From: Bacteroidetes bacterium UBA2664
GTDB taxonomy: Bacteria; Bacteroidota; Rhodothermia; Balneolales; Balneolaceae
Assembly: GCA_002359315.1 (NCBI GenBank)
Contig: DEMS01000013.1
Coordinates: 62,001-126,000 of the forward strand
Reading direction: 5' to 3'
DNA length: 64,000 nt
A program made the translations under genes and the position numbers. Below are positions 34,735 through 44,226 of the stretch, one piece after another. The notes beneath the pieces are model-generated. The model had not been told where the DNA came from. It made no database searches and saw only the letters and a list, made by a program, of their open reading frames with translations. The stretch's first letter is position 1. Each line of letters begins with the position of its first letter.

Positions 34735-37700
34735 ATGTCCGGATCTAACCACATTCTATATAAACTGCTAAAAGAGAGAATAATGGTTCTTGATGGTGCA
34801 ATGGGCACAATGATTCAGGGTTATAACCTGAATGAAGATGATTTCAGAGGCTCTGTCTTTAAAGATCATACTGATGATCTGAAGGGGAATAATGACATTC
34901 TATGCATGACACAGCCGGATATCATCCGTGAAATTCATTCAGAATTTCTTAAAGCCGGCGCAGATATACTGGAAACGAATACATTTAGTGCCAACCCAAT
35001 CTCACAAGAGGATTATAAACTTCAAGAGCATACCTACGAACTGAATGTCGCCGCAGCAAAAGTGGCCCGTGAGGCTGCCGATGAATTTACCGCAAAAAAT
35101 CCGGACAAACCCCGATTTGTGGCCGGTGCAATCGGGCCCACCAACAGGACATTATCCCTTTCGCCTGATGTTGAAGATCCGGGTTATCGTGCAACTACAT
35201 TTGATCAGCTCGCAGAAGCGTACACGGAGCAGATCAGAGGCCTCGTGGATGGAGGTGTGGACACTCTGCTGGTTGAAACTGTTTTCGACACCCTCAATTG
35301 TAAGGCAGCCATCTATGCCATTCATCAATATGGACGAAAAACCGGAAAGCAGTTACCGATCATGATTTCCGGAACGATCGTAGATCAGAGCGGACGTACT
35401 CTTTCCGGTCAAACCACAGAAGCGTTCTTGACGTCAGTAATGCATGCGAGTCCACTTTTAAGCATTGGACTGAACTGTGCCCTCGGATCCAAACAGATGC
35501 GGCCCTACATTCAGGATCTCTCAAAAAATGCACCCTGTTTTACCAGTTTATATCCAAATGCAGGATTGCCGGATGAAATGGGTGAGTACAATGAAACGCC
35601 GGATTATATGGCGACTCAAATGAGGGAGTATGCTACGGAAGGATTTGTGAATATCGTGGGAGGTTGTTGTGGAACCACACCGGATCATATTCAAGCGATT
35701 GCTGAGGAGGCGAAACAGCATAAACCCAGAACCGTACCGGAACCAAAACCCTATCTGAGATTAAGTGGATTGGAACCACTGGTGATACGGCCGGAAACAA
35801 ATTTTGTAAACATAGGCGAGCGAACCAATGTCACCGGTTCCGCTAAATTTAAACGCCTGATCAAGGGTGAAGAGTATGAAGAAGCTCTCTCCGTAGCACG
35901 CGAGCAAGTGGAAGGGGGTGCTCAGATCGTGGATATCAATATGGATGAAGCACTCCTCGACTCTGAAAAAGTGATGAAGAATTTCATCAACCTGATGGCT
36001 GCCGAGCCTGATATTGCGCGGGTGCCTTTTATGATCGACAGCTCAAAATGGAGTGTCATCCTCGAAGGCTTAAAAACGACTCAGGGCAAAAGTGTTGTCA
36101 ATTCCATCAGTCTGAAAGAGGGTGAGGAGGCTTTTAAAGAACAAGCCCGTCATATTCTGGACTTTGGGGCTTCTGTAGTGGTAATGGCTTTTGATGAAAA
36201 AGGTCAGGCCGACACCCTTCAAAGACGACGGGAAATTTGTAAACGAGCTTATGATATTCTCACAAAAGATGTAGGGTTTGCCCCTCAGGATATCATCATG
36301 GATCCAAATATTCTGACGGTTGCAACCGGAATTGATGAACATAATAACTATGCGGTCGATTTTATCGACACGGTTCGATGGATTAAGGAGAATCTGCCAC
36401 TGGCTAAAGTGAGTGGCGGACTCAGTAACATTTCATTCTCATTTCGAGGAAATAACATCGTTCGCGAAGCGATGCACTCTGCATTTCTATATCATGCGAT
36501 TCAGGCCGGACTGGATATGGCGATTGTAAATGCGAGTCAGCTGGAAGTGTATGAAGAGATTGAACCGGAGTTAAAAGAGCTGGTGGAAGATGTACTCTTG
36601 AATCGTCGTGATGATGCAACAGAACGATTGGTTGATTATGCAGATCGCGTGAAAGACCAGGATGCTGGAGTTGCAGATGTAAAAAAAGATGCCTGGAGAG
36701 AAGAGAGTGTAGAGGAGCGTATTAAACACGCACTGGTGAAGGGAATTGTAGATTATATTGAAGAAGATGTTGAGGAAGCGCGTCAAAAATATCCGCAGCC
36801 GATTGAAGTGATTGAAGGGCCGATGATGGCCGGTATGAATGTAGTTGGGGATCTTTTTGGTGCAGGTAAGATGTTTTTGCCTCAGGTGGTGAAGAGTGCG
36901 CGGGTCATGAAAAAAGGGGTCGCAATTTTGATTCCTTTTATTGAGGCGGAAAAAGCGAAAAACAAAAGCAGTGAGCCAAAGGCAAAAGTTTTGATGGCTA
37001 CGGTAAAGGGAGATGTACACGATATTGGGAAAAATATTGTTGCTGTGGTACTTCGATGCAACAATTATGAAGTGATCGATATCGGAGTGATGAATTCGTC
37101 CGACAAAATCCTTTCTGCAGCTAAAGAACATAAAGTGGATGTTATTGGCCTGAGCGGATTAATCACACCGTCACTGGATGAGATGGTTCATGTTGCCTCA
37201 GAGATGAAACGGGAGGATTTTTCAGTGCCACTGCTCATTGGGGGGGCAACTACATCCAGAATGCATACAGCAGTTAAAATTGCACCGGCCTATCAACATC
37301 CTGTGATACACGTGCTGGATGCTTCCAGAAGTGTGACTGTGGTGAACCGATTGGTTTCCAAAACGTTGAAAACAGATTTTGTAAATGAAATCGCTACAGA
37401 ATATGAAGATCTCAGGACACAGTACAGCTCACGGAATAAAAAGAAGAGCTATCTTTCACTGGAGAAAGCGAGATTAAACCGCACAAAAATTGATTGGGAG
37501 AAAGCGGTCATTCATGCACCTGATCAGCCGGGTGTTACAGAGTATAAAAATATGTCGCTGGAAGTTCTCCGTAGATATATTGATTGGGGTCCGTTTTTTA
37601 TCGCCTGGGAGATGAAAGGAAAATTCCCTGATATTTTGAATGATAAAAAAGCGGGTAAAGAGGCTCGCAAGCTATTTGATGAAGCGAACGTACTTCTTGA

Positions 37701-38433
37701 TAAGATTATCAATGAAAAGCTCTTCACTGCACACGGTGTGGCCGGACTTTTCCCTGCCAACTCCGTAGGGGATGATATTGAAGTTTACAGTGATGAGAGC
37801 CGTAAAAAAGTTATCAATCGTTTTCATGCATTGCGTCAGCAGTCGAAGAAGAGAAGTGGACAGCCCAATAAAGCAATTTCCGACTATGTAGCGCCTAAAG
37901 AGACCGGAATCAAAGATTATATGGGTGCTTTTGCTGTTACTACGGGTCATGGTGTGTTAGATCTGGTCTCGAAATATGAGAAAGATAATGACGATTATAA
38001 TGCCATTATGGTAAAGGCTCTGGCTGATCGACTAGCTGAGGCTTTTGCAGAATATCTTCACTTCGAAGTCCGAACCAAGCTTTGGGGATATGCAAAAGAT
38101 GAAGACCTGGATAATAAAGAGCTTATTCGGGAAAACTATGTTGGAATTCGTCCGGCACCCGGATATCCGGCACAACCGGATCATACTGAAAAACCGGACC
38201 TGTTTGAACTGCTGAATGTTTCAGATCGGACAGGTATCACCCTTACTGAGCAGTTGGCGATGTCGCCGGCTTCATCGGTCTGTGGACTTTACTTCGCCCA
38301 TCCGGAGGCTCAGTACTTTAATCTTGGAAATATCAGCAGAGATCAGATTGCAGATTATGCAAATCGAAAGGGGATGAGTGTGAAAGATCTTGAGAGATGG
38401 CTGGGGCCGAATCTGGCATACGATCCGGATTAG
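34735..38433 (+). CDS. metH: MetH, cobalamin-dependent methionine synthase
   Basis: This 1232-residue enzyme transfers the methyl group from methyl-THF to homocysteine. Domains in order: homocysteine-binding (ILVLDGAMGTM-type start and zinc-cysteine VGGCCGTTPDH near residue 320), methyl-THF-binding barrel (NFVNIGERTNVTGSAKFKRL, about 360-620), cobalamin cap and binding (GDVHDIGKNIV containing the B12-ligand histidine near residue 765, then the GLSGLITPSLDEM segment), and the SAM-binding reactivation domain (IRPAPGYPAQPDH near the C terminus). The ATG at 34735 is used because an upstream TTG at 34717 adds only six residues. No B12 riboswitch was recognised upstream. Confidence 0.97.
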   Translation: MSGSNHILYKLLKERIMVLDGAMGTMIQGYNLNEDDFRGSVFKDHTDDLKGNNDILCMTQPDIIREIHSEFLKAGADILETNTFSANPISQEDYKLQEHTYELNVAAAKVAREAADEFTAKNPDKPRFVAGAIGPTNRTLSLSPDVEDPGYRATTFDQLAEAYTEQIRGLVDGGVDTLLVETVFDTLNCKAAIYAIHQYGRKTGKQLPIMISGTIVDQSGRTLSGQTTEAFLTSVMHASPLLSIGLNCALGSKQMRPYIQDLSKNAPCFTSLYPNAGLPDEMGEYNETPDYMATQMREYATEGFVNIVGGCCGTTPDHIQAIAEEAKQHKPRTVPEPKPYLRLSGLEPLVIRPETNFVNIGERTNVTGSAKFKRLIKGEEYEEALSVAREQVEGGAQIVDINMDEALLDSEKVMKNFINLMAAEPDIARVPFMIDSSKWSVILEGLKTTQGKSVVNSISLKEGEEAFKEQARHILDFGASVVVMAFDEKGQADTLQRRREICKRAYDILTKDVGFAPQDIIMDPNILTVATGIDEHNNYAVDFIDTVRWIKENLPLAKVSGGLSNISFSFRGNNIVREAMHSAFLYHAIQAGLDMAIVNASQLEVYEEIEPELKELVEDVLLNRRDDATERLVDYADRVKDQDAGVADVKKDAWREESVEERIKHALVKGIVDYIEEDVEEARQKYPQPIEVIEGPMMAGMNVVGDLFGAGKMFLPQVVKSARVMKKGVAILIPFIEAEKAKNKSSEPKAKVLMATVKGDVHDIGKNIVAVVLRCNNYEVIDIGVMNSSDKILSAAKEHKVDVIGLSGLITPSLDEMVHVASEMKREDFSVPLLIGGATTSRMHTAVKIAPAYQHPVIHVLDASRSVTVVNRLVSKTLKTDFVNEIATEYEDLRTQYSSRNKKKSYLSLEKARLNRTKIDWEKAVIHAPDQPGVTEYKNMSLEVLRRYIDWGPFFIAWEMKGKFPDILNDKKAGKEARKLFDEANVLLDKIINEKLFTAHGVAGLFPANSVGDDIEVYSDESRKKVINRFHALRQQSKKRSGQPNKAISDYVAPKETGIKDYMGAFAVTTGHGVLDLVSKYEKDNDDYNAIMVKALADRLAEAFAEYLHFEVRTKLWGYAKDEDLDNKELIRENYVGIRPAPGYPAQPDHTEKPDLFELLNVSDRTGITLTEQLAMSPASSVCGLYFAHPEAQYFNLGNISRDQIADYANRKGMSVKDLERWLGPNLAYDPD

Positions 38434-38436
38434 AAC

Positions 38437-38874
38437 GTGTCTAAAGAAATCCCCTTCATAGAGAGCGATCACCTTTTCGTATATGGAACCCTGCGTAAGT
38501 CTATTGCCCCATCGAAAGATATTCGGCATTTACTCCGGCATGAAGCTGAATTTCAGGGAGTAGCTACCGTACCGGGAAGATTATATGATATCGGGAGTTA
38601 TCCCGGATTGATTTTATCTGAAAATTTGGATGAGACCGTGACCGGTGAACTCTATAAGATCAAAAATAAGAGAGTTGTCCTGAACACGTTTGATCAGTAT
38701 GAAGGATCTGTTGAACCGTTTCCAAAACCGTGGGAATATCAACGCGTACTCGCAGAGGTATCAACGGCGGATGGTTCTAAAGTGCTCTCATGGCTCTACA
38801 CCTATCAATGGGATGTTGCAGATGAGAAACTCATTAAATCCGGAGATTATCTGAATTTTTTGGACCAACAGTAA
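38437..38874 (+). CDS. Gamma-glutamylcyclotransferase-fold (AIG2/YtfP-like) protein
   Basis: This 145-residue protein has the GGCT fold: LFVYGTLRKSIAPSK supplies the substrate-binding YGTLR loop, LYDIGSYPGLIL the next conserved segment, and FDQYEG the catalytic glutamate region. Family members cyclise gamma-glutamyl amines, or act in related reactions. It starts with GTG three bases after metH stops, so it is probably co-transcribed with it. Its partner substrate is not known. Confidence 0.85.
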   Translation: MSKEIPFIESDHLFVYGTLRKSIAPSKDIRHLLRHEAEFQGVATVPGRLYDIGSYPGLILSENLDETVTGELYKIKNKRVVLNTFDQYEGSVEPFPKPWEYQRVLAEVSTADGSKVLSWLYTYQWDVADEKLIKSGDYLNFLDQQ

Positions 38875-38879
38875 CGAGT

Positions 38880-39332
38880 TTAATTTCGCCCTCTTTGAAA
38901 ATCCGGCCGGTTCGATCGTACACTGTCCGGATGTAAAACACTATCCATTCTTTGTAATTGTTCACTGTTCAGAGTCTCCGATATCTCATCCCGAAATTCA
39001 CGATACCGTTGTAATACATATTCGTGTTCGCTCATTCTATTTTGCCGTATGGTTTCACGAAGTTCATCAGTGTATGTTTTCATGGCGGGGAAAAACAGCC
39101 TCTGCTGTTCATCGGATAGATCCAGCCTTCTTGCCAGGCGATTCCGGCCGCGTTCCATTCTTTCGGCCTGACTCATGTCACCGGGCCCTTGCCATCTTCC
39201 TTCACCCCCTCTTTCCTGTTCAAATGCGGGATGGGTTCTCAGCGAAAAAGTGCTTTTGACCAGATATCCTGACGCAAAACCTACAAGAAAAATTAAAATA
39301 AAAGAGAGTACTACTTTGGTTTTTGTATTCAT
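38880..39332 (-). CDS. Membrane-anchored Spy/CpxP-like periplasmic protein
   Basis: The 150-residue product has an N-terminal hydrophobic anchor (about 7-25, VVLSFILIFLVGFASGYLV) and an exported helical, charged body. The motif LDLSDEQQRLFFPAMKTY resembles the LTxxQ signature of Spy/CpxP/periplasmic metal-sensor proteins, and a second DEISETLNSEQLQRMD follows. It is the last gene of the ECF operon, 11 bases after the anti-sigma gene. It probably acts as an envelope chaperone or stress sensor for the sigma/anti-sigma pair. Confidence 0.75.
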   Translation of the reverse strand: MNTKTKVVLSFILIFLVGFASGYLVKSTFSLRTHPAFEQERGGEGRWQGPGDMSQAERMERGRNRLARRLDLSDEQQRLFFPAMKTYTDELRETIRQNRMSEHEYVLQRYREFRDEISETLNSEQLQRMDSVLHPDSVRSNRPDFQRGRN

Positions 39333-39343
39333 TTTGGTTGGTT

Positions 39344-39811
39344 TTATTGTTCAATCCATTCATCCAAATAGGTCACATAGTCGTCGGAAACGACATCTGA
39401 TTCCGGATAAATTAATTCTTCTAAAGCTATCTCAGTATCTGCAACACCGGGCTGACTCAGATTAAAAACAGAGGTTATTGCAAGTATCAAAAAGGAAGCT
39501 GCCAGGGCGTACTTTTTGAACCAAAGAACGGTGATATTTTCAAAATTCAAACCAGGATTTTGACTTTTCGTGAGTCCGATTTTATTCAGAATTACAGAGA
39601 TCTGATTTCTGTTTTGATGTTCGTTAAGCTCACCGTAGATATTTGAAAAATCGGGCAAATCCATGATGCTGTAGTAATCTTTCAGCAATTCAGGATGAGC
39701 TTGAAGATCTTTTTCCAGATCAGCGATCTCTTTTTGATTCAGAAATCCATCTGCCGCATCGTTAATACGGATTTCCAAACGTTCGGTTTGTTCATTTTTA
39801 ATACTTTTCAT
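39344..39811 (-). CDS. Putative anti-sigma factor, single-pass membrane protein
   Basis: The 155-residue product has an N-terminal cytosolic domain (about 1-90, ERLEIRINDAADGFLNQKEI) and one membrane helix (about 103-125, FKKYALAASFLILAITSVF) before a short periplasmic acidic tail. The gene start overlaps the ECF sigma stop by 4 bases (ATGA), the usual arrangement of a sigma/anti-sigma pair. No zinc-binding HxxxCxxC motif is visible, so it is an uncommon anti-sigma without the ZAS signature. The functional call rests mainly on context and topology. Confidence 0.7.
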   Translation of the reverse strand: MKSIKNEQTERLEIRINDAADGFLNQKEIADLEKDLQAHPELLKDYYSIMDLPDFSNIYGELNEHQNRNQISVILNKIGLTKSQNPGLNFENITVLWFKKYALAASFLILAITSVFNLSQPGVADTEIALEELIYPESDVVSDDYVTYLDEWIEQ

Positions 39812-40335
39812 GATCGTTCTATTCCCATCTGTTTCAGCATGATTGCCAATTCTTTTCGTGCTCTGAACATTCTGTTTTTAATTGTTTCTTCATTCAGGTC
39901 GGTTATTTCAGCTATTTCCGGATAGCTTAACCCATCGATTGTTTTCATGACTACTATTGATCGCAATAATTCCGGAAGTTGAGCAATGGCCTTTCTCATC
40001 ATTAATACCTGATGATCAAGATTCTCTAACCCATCATTATTGTCATCAATTGAAATCTCCAGATCTTCAACAGGTGTATTGCTCATTAACTTTTCCTTTT
40101 TCCTTTTTCTAAACTCATCAATTGCCAGGTTTCGTGCGATTGAATAGAGCCATGTATACATTGATGCATCTTCACGAAACGTGTCCAAATTGAGATACGC
40201 TTTTAAAAAAGTTTCCTGAAGAAGATCTTCAGCGTCAACAGAACTTCCTGCAAGGTAGGCTCTCATAGCACGATGGAGTCTAGGATAGAGTTCTTCAACA
40301 CTTCTTGTGAACTCTCTGTCCATATGATTATCCAT
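39808..40335 (-). CDS. ECF RNA polymerase sigma factor (RpoE-type)
   Basis: The 175-residue protein has region 2 (VDAEDLLQETFLKAYLNLDTF, then YTWLYSIARNLAIDEFR, the promoter-melting region) and region 4 (LPELLRSIVVMKTIDGLSYPE and the helix-turn-helix LNEETIKNRMFRARKELAIM). Like other ECF factors it would direct transcription of an envelope-stress regulon, and probably its own operon. The anti-sigma gene overlaps it by 4 bases. A Spy-like gene precedes it by 28 bases. Confidence 0.92.
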   Translation of the reverse strand: MDNHMDREFTRSVEELYPRLHRAMRAYLAGSSVDAEDLLQETFLKAYLNLDTFREDASMYTWLYSIARNLAIDEFRKRKKEKLMSNTPVEDLEISIDDNNDGLENLDHQVLMMRKAIAQLPELLRSIVVMKTIDGLSYPEIAEITDLNEETIKNRMFRARKELAIMLKQMGIERS

Positions 40336-40363
40336 AGTTTTTCCATCGTTATTTGATCATAGA

Positions 40364-41083
40364 CTACCGATTTCTTTGAATTCCCATGCCCCTGCCTGCG
40401 GATCGCTGTCGCCCGTTTGCAAAAGCCGGTCTGAGTGTGCGATACTCGGTAACAGTAATCTTGCTCATCAATTCATCCTGAATTGAACGAATTTCAGTGA
40501 CATTTTCAACCATCATTTCACGATCTGGTTCGCCACTGTTTTCAATACGGTGTAATTGATTCTCTTTTTGAATTTCAGTGATACGATTTAATAAATCAAT
40601 AACTTCTTCAGCTTTATCACTATCAGAGATGGTACGTTCAACCAGGGTTCTGTTTTGCAGCATGCGAACTTCAGATCGGTTTTCAACTCTTTCTCTCTGA
40701 ATATCAAGTAATTTGGCTTTTTGTTCATCTGTTAAGATGTCCATCATAGCGTTTCTATGTTCACTTCGAAGGGCTGCAAAATTGGAACGGTCAAGGCGGT
40801 TAATATTCGAATTGGGCCGCATCACACCTTTTTGTTGTCCGCGTACAGCTCTTTGCTGCTGTCCCATTCGGCCACTTTGACGGCCACTCTGCATTGCAGA
40901 ACGCCGATCCGCCTGAAGAGTCAAAAGTTCCGATTTTTGCTGATCAGTTAATTCCAAGACATCACCATACTGAACGATAAAATTTTGAACCCCGGGTTGT
41001 GCATTTACACGGTTCGGTTGTGCGTTCATTGAAGAGTAAGCTCCCAAAGAAAAAAGGAGGAGGATTGTTAAAAACGTTTTCAT
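40364..41083 (-). CDS. Spy-like periplasmic LTxxQ protein
   Basis: From the ATG at 41083 this is 239 residues (an in-frame ATG at 41095 would add four). A signal peptide (MKTFLTILLLFSLGAYSSMN, cut near NAQP) leads to a helical body with two LTxxQ motifs, LELTDQQKSELLTLQADRR near residue 45 and DILTDEQKAKLLDIQRERVE near residue 115. It contains an unusual Gln/Arg/Gly-rich low-complexity stretch between them. It is the first gene of the ECF operon and likely an envelope chaperone controlled by the sigma factor. Divergent from ppc. Confidence 0.75.
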   Translation of the reverse strand: MKTFLTILLLFSLGAYSSMNAQPNRVNAQPGVQNFIVQYGDVLELTDQQKSELLTLQADRRSAMQSGRQSGRMGQQQRAVRGQQKGVMRPNSNINRLDRSNFAALRSEHRNAMMDILTDEQKAKLLDIQRERVENRSEVRMLQNRTLVERTISDSDKAEEVIDLLNRITEIQKENQLHRIENSGEPDREMMVENVTEIRSIQDELMSKITVTEYRTLRPAFANGRQRSAGRGMGIQRNR

Positions 41084-41284
41084 TTTATTCACCATAGGTT
41101 ATGTTTTTATGACTACTAATTCTATGGTTTTGACGTCGAAAATGAGTATGGGTTTGATATTTTTTGAATCATTTTTCCAAAAATGGTTTAAAAAAGCGCT
41201 TCCGATATGATAAGCAGTCAAAGAAAAATGATTTTAATGGATGGAATGGCTATCTATAGGCTAATTAAGCTTTAAAATCGAACT

Positions 41285-44080
41285 ATGAATTGGAAAGAAA
41301 CAATAGAATTTTACGCGAAAAAGGCTCAAATAAGTGAGCCTCTTACTAAAAATTTAATCTCATTAACGGGTTTATTAGAAGAGTATTTGATAAAGAGGGG
41401 GCAGACTTCTCTTGATGAATTGTCGGCTGAGTTACCTGCGCAAACCGCAGCTGTATTTAAAGACAAAACGGATAAAGAGAATGAAATACTACAGGAGAGA
41501 ATTCGTGAAATGAGTCTGGATGAGATCCGGGATCTGTTAAGACTCACCACCATCTTTTTTCACCTGGTAAACTCTCTGGAACAGCACGAAATTATCCGAA
41601 TAAATAGAGAACGGGCTAAAACCATTGATATAGATCATCCACGTCCCGAAAGTATTGCGGATGCGCTGAAGTTTTTTAAAAAAGAAGGATATAGTTATGA
41701 TGACGCTCTTGCTGTCTTTTTGAAACTGGATATTCAACCAACAATCACGGCTCACCCAACCGAGGCACGACGCAGAAGCATTCTGCATAAACAAGAGAAT
41801 GTGACTTCTATGATCGGGGATGTGGATAGTGAAGATCTTACCCCCAATGAAAGAGAAGCCAAACTCAAACAGATTGTCAATGAAATTGCCTTGTTGATTT
41901 CAACGGATGAAGTGAGGTCTGAGCGACTTACCGTTGAAGATGAAGTAGAAAATGGACTTTTCTACTTCACTTCGTCAATCTGGAAGACGATACCCCGGCT
42001 ATATGATGAAGTCCGGGCCGGTTTTGAACAGCAATATAACCGTGTTCCGGATCTGCCCATCATTATGAAATACAGATCATGGATTGGGAGTGATCGCGAT
42101 GGCAATCCGAATGTAACAAGAGATGTGACCTGGAAGACTCTTATAGAACATCGAAGCGCCGTACTGAAACTCTATCTGACAGAGCTTGAAAAAACCAGAA
42201 GGTATCTATCCATTTCTCAAAATCTGGTAAATATATCCGATGATCTGCTAAAATCTTTGAAGAAGGATGAGCAGGAAGTCCCACTCAGCACTCAGTATAA
42301 ACGACACTATAAAAATGAGCCGTATCGACGTAAGTTGACGCATATTATGCATCGGATGCGCAATATGTTAAATGATCTCAAAGGGAGTGAACAGGACATT
42401 TTGGAATCATCGCAAGAGTATAGAGCCGCCGATTTTATCCATGATTTAGAGCTGATTTCAGACTCACTGAAAGAGAATGGGTTGGAAGATGTAGCGCGTT
42501 ATGGCGAATTTAATGATTTAAAAATACGTGCCAATACGTTTGGTTTTCATATGGCGGCATTGGATATCCGTCAACACAGTGGTGTTCATGAAAAAGCTGT
42601 GGATGAACTTCTATCTGAAGCCAATGTATATGATGGATACTCAAAGTTAGATGAGGAGGAGAAAGTAAAGCTTCTGGTTCAGGAACTTCGAAATCCGCGG
42701 CCATTAGCTCCTATTCATGCGAAGTTAAGTAAACCAACGGTTGAAATACTGAATGTATTCAAGCTGGTAAATAACATTTTAGAACTGGATGAAAATGCTT
42801 TCGGCAGTTATATCATTAGCATGACTCATGGCGTTAGTGATATGCTGGAAGTTGTCATGCTCGCAAAAGAGACCGGTTTATGGTGGATCAAGAATGATGC
42901 AGTAGAGAGTAAAATTGATGTTGTACCTCTTTTTGAAACCATTGAAGATCTTGAAATCAGTGCAAAACTGATGGATGATATCATTAAAAATCCGGTATAT
43001 AGTCTGCAATTGAAGGCCAGGAATAATTTTCAGGAGATTATGCTCGGATATTCGGATAGCAATAAAGATGGGGGTTATTGGATGGCCAACTGGGCTCTTC
43101 AGAAAGGGCAGCTTGAACTGGGGCAACTACTGAGGAAGCATGATATTGACTTTAGACTCTTTCATGGCCGTGGAGGTACGGTTGGCAGGGGCGGCGGACG
43201 TTCTAACAGAGCGATTTTGGCGCTGCCGTCGATCAGCAATAATGGCCGTATACGATTTACTGAACAGGGTGAGATCATCTCATTTCGCTATTCCCTGCCG
43301 GAAATTACCCGTAGACATCTTGAGCAGGTTGTAAATGCAGTTGTGAGAGTAACGGCCGGTGAAGGGCAGAAGCCGATTCAAGATGGGGATCGGGCGGAAG
43401 AGATTATGAATCAGATTGCAGAAGGCTCAATGAAAGCATACAGAGAACTGATAGACGATGAGAGTTTTTGGCCCTGGTTTAAGAAAATTACACCGGTGGA
43501 ACACATCGGGAACTTGCCGATTGCTTCACGGCCGGTTTCGCGGGGCGGCGACAAAGGCCTTCAATTTGAAAACCTAAGAGCTATTCCCTGGGTATTTGGC
43601 TGGACTCAAGTGCGTTATAATGTACCCGGTTGGTATGGTTTAGGAACTGCAATGGAAGAAATGATCAAAAACGATCCTTCCGTATTAGATGCATTGAAAA
43701 AGTGGTACAATGAGTGGAGTTTCTTCGGTACAATCGTGGACAATGCACAGCGAGAGCTTGCCAGAACGCATTTATTGACCACCCGGATCTATAATCATCG
43801 AGAGTCGAGTAAACTGCACGACACAATCCTGATGGATTATGAAAAGACGAGAAAATTAATTCTGGAAATTACAGATCAAAATGAAATCCTGGATATGCGG
43901 AAAGTGATTCAGAATTCGATTGAGTTTCGGAATGTGTTTACCTATCCATTAAATGTGATGCAGGTAGAACTGTTAAACAGATGGGAAAATGCAGAATCGG
44001 AAGAGGAGATCAGGGAGTTAAAGCTGGCACTCTTCTTGAGTATCAACGGTGTATCAGCTGCGATGCAAAGTACCGGGTAG
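41285..44080 (+). CDS. ppc: Phosphoenolpyruvate carboxylase
   Basis: This 931-residue enzyme fixes bicarbonate onto PEP to make oxaloacetate, replenishing the TCA cycle. The active-site histidine lies in TAHPTEARRRS, the second motif GYSDSNKDGGYWMANW and the conserved FHGRGGTVGRGGG loop are intact, and the C terminus ends AAMQSTG, close to the QNTG end of the family. Allosteric control by acetyl-CoA or aspartate is typical of bacterial enzymes. A strong terminator follows. Confidence 0.97.
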   Translation: MNWKETIEFYAKKAQISEPLTKNLISLTGLLEEYLIKRGQTSLDELSAELPAQTAAVFKDKTDKENEILQERIREMSLDEIRDLLRLTTIFFHLVNSLEQHEIIRINRERAKTIDIDHPRPESIADALKFFKKEGYSYDDALAVFLKLDIQPTITAHPTEARRRSILHKQENVTSMIGDVDSEDLTPNEREAKLKQIVNEIALLISTDEVRSERLTVEDEVENGLFYFTSSIWKTIPRLYDEVRAGFEQQYNRVPDLPIIMKYRSWIGSDRDGNPNVTRDVTWKTLIEHRSAVLKLYLTELEKTRRYLSISQNLVNISDDLLKSLKKDEQEVPLSTQYKRHYKNEPYRRKLTHIMHRMRNMLNDLKGSEQDILESSQEYRAADFIHDLELISDSLKENGLEDVARYGEFNDLKIRANTFGFHMAALDIRQHSGVHEKAVDELLSEANVYDGYSKLDEEEKVKLLVQELRNPRPLAPIHAKLSKPTVEILNVFKLVNNILELDENAFGSYIISMTHGVSDMLEVVMLAKETGLWWIKNDAVESKIDVVPLFETIEDLEISAKLMDDIIKNPVYSLQLKARNNFQEIMLGYSDSNKDGGYWMANWALQKGQLELGQLLRKHDIDFRLFHGRGGTVGRGGGRSNRAILALPSISNNGRIRFTEQGEIISFRYSLPEITRRHLEQVVNAVVRVTAGEGQKPIQDGDRAEEIMNQIAEGSMKAYRELIDDESFWPWFKKITPVEHIGNLPIASRPVSRGGDKGLQFENLRAIPWVFGWTQVRYNVPGWYGLGTAMEEMIKNDPSVLDALKKWYNEWSFFGTIVDNAQRELARTHLLTTRIYNHRESSKLHDTILMDYEKTRKLILEITDQNEILDMRKVIQNSIEFRNVFTYPLNVMQVELLNRWENAESEEEIRELKLALFLSINGVSAAMQSTG

Positions 44081-44108
44081 ATATCAAAAAGGGAATGCAA
44101 AAAATTAA

Positions 44109-44154
44109 GCCTCCGTTTGCAAATCAATTGCAAACGGAGGCTTTTTATTTTTTC
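44109..44154 (+). terminator. Intrinsic terminator after ppc
   Basis: A 14-bp perfect stem (GCCTCCGTTTGCAA at 44109-44122, TTGCAAACGGAGGC at 44128-44141) with a 5-base loop is followed by TTTTTATTTTTTC. It is the strongest terminator in the window. Confidence 0.9.
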
Positions 44155-44164
44155 TTCTGATAGC

Positions 44165-44224
44165 TCAACTTCGCCGTCAACTTCGCCGAGGCTACGCAGA
44201 CCAAGAAGGCTACGTAGAGCAGGC
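44165..44224. repeat. Short direct repeats between ppc and the sugar transporter
   Basis: CTTCGCCG occurs twice (starting about 44169 and 44181), and GGCTACGCAGA and GGCTACGTAGA occur as a near-identical pair some 20 bases apart. This may be a small REP-like element. No gene function is evident. Confidence 0.35.
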
Positions 44225-44226
44225 TG

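Noticed and set aside
36571..37131. A 186-residue minus-strand reading frame inside metH
   Set aside because: It is antisense to an intact, strongly conserved methionine synthase domain and has no family motif, so it is a shadow frame.
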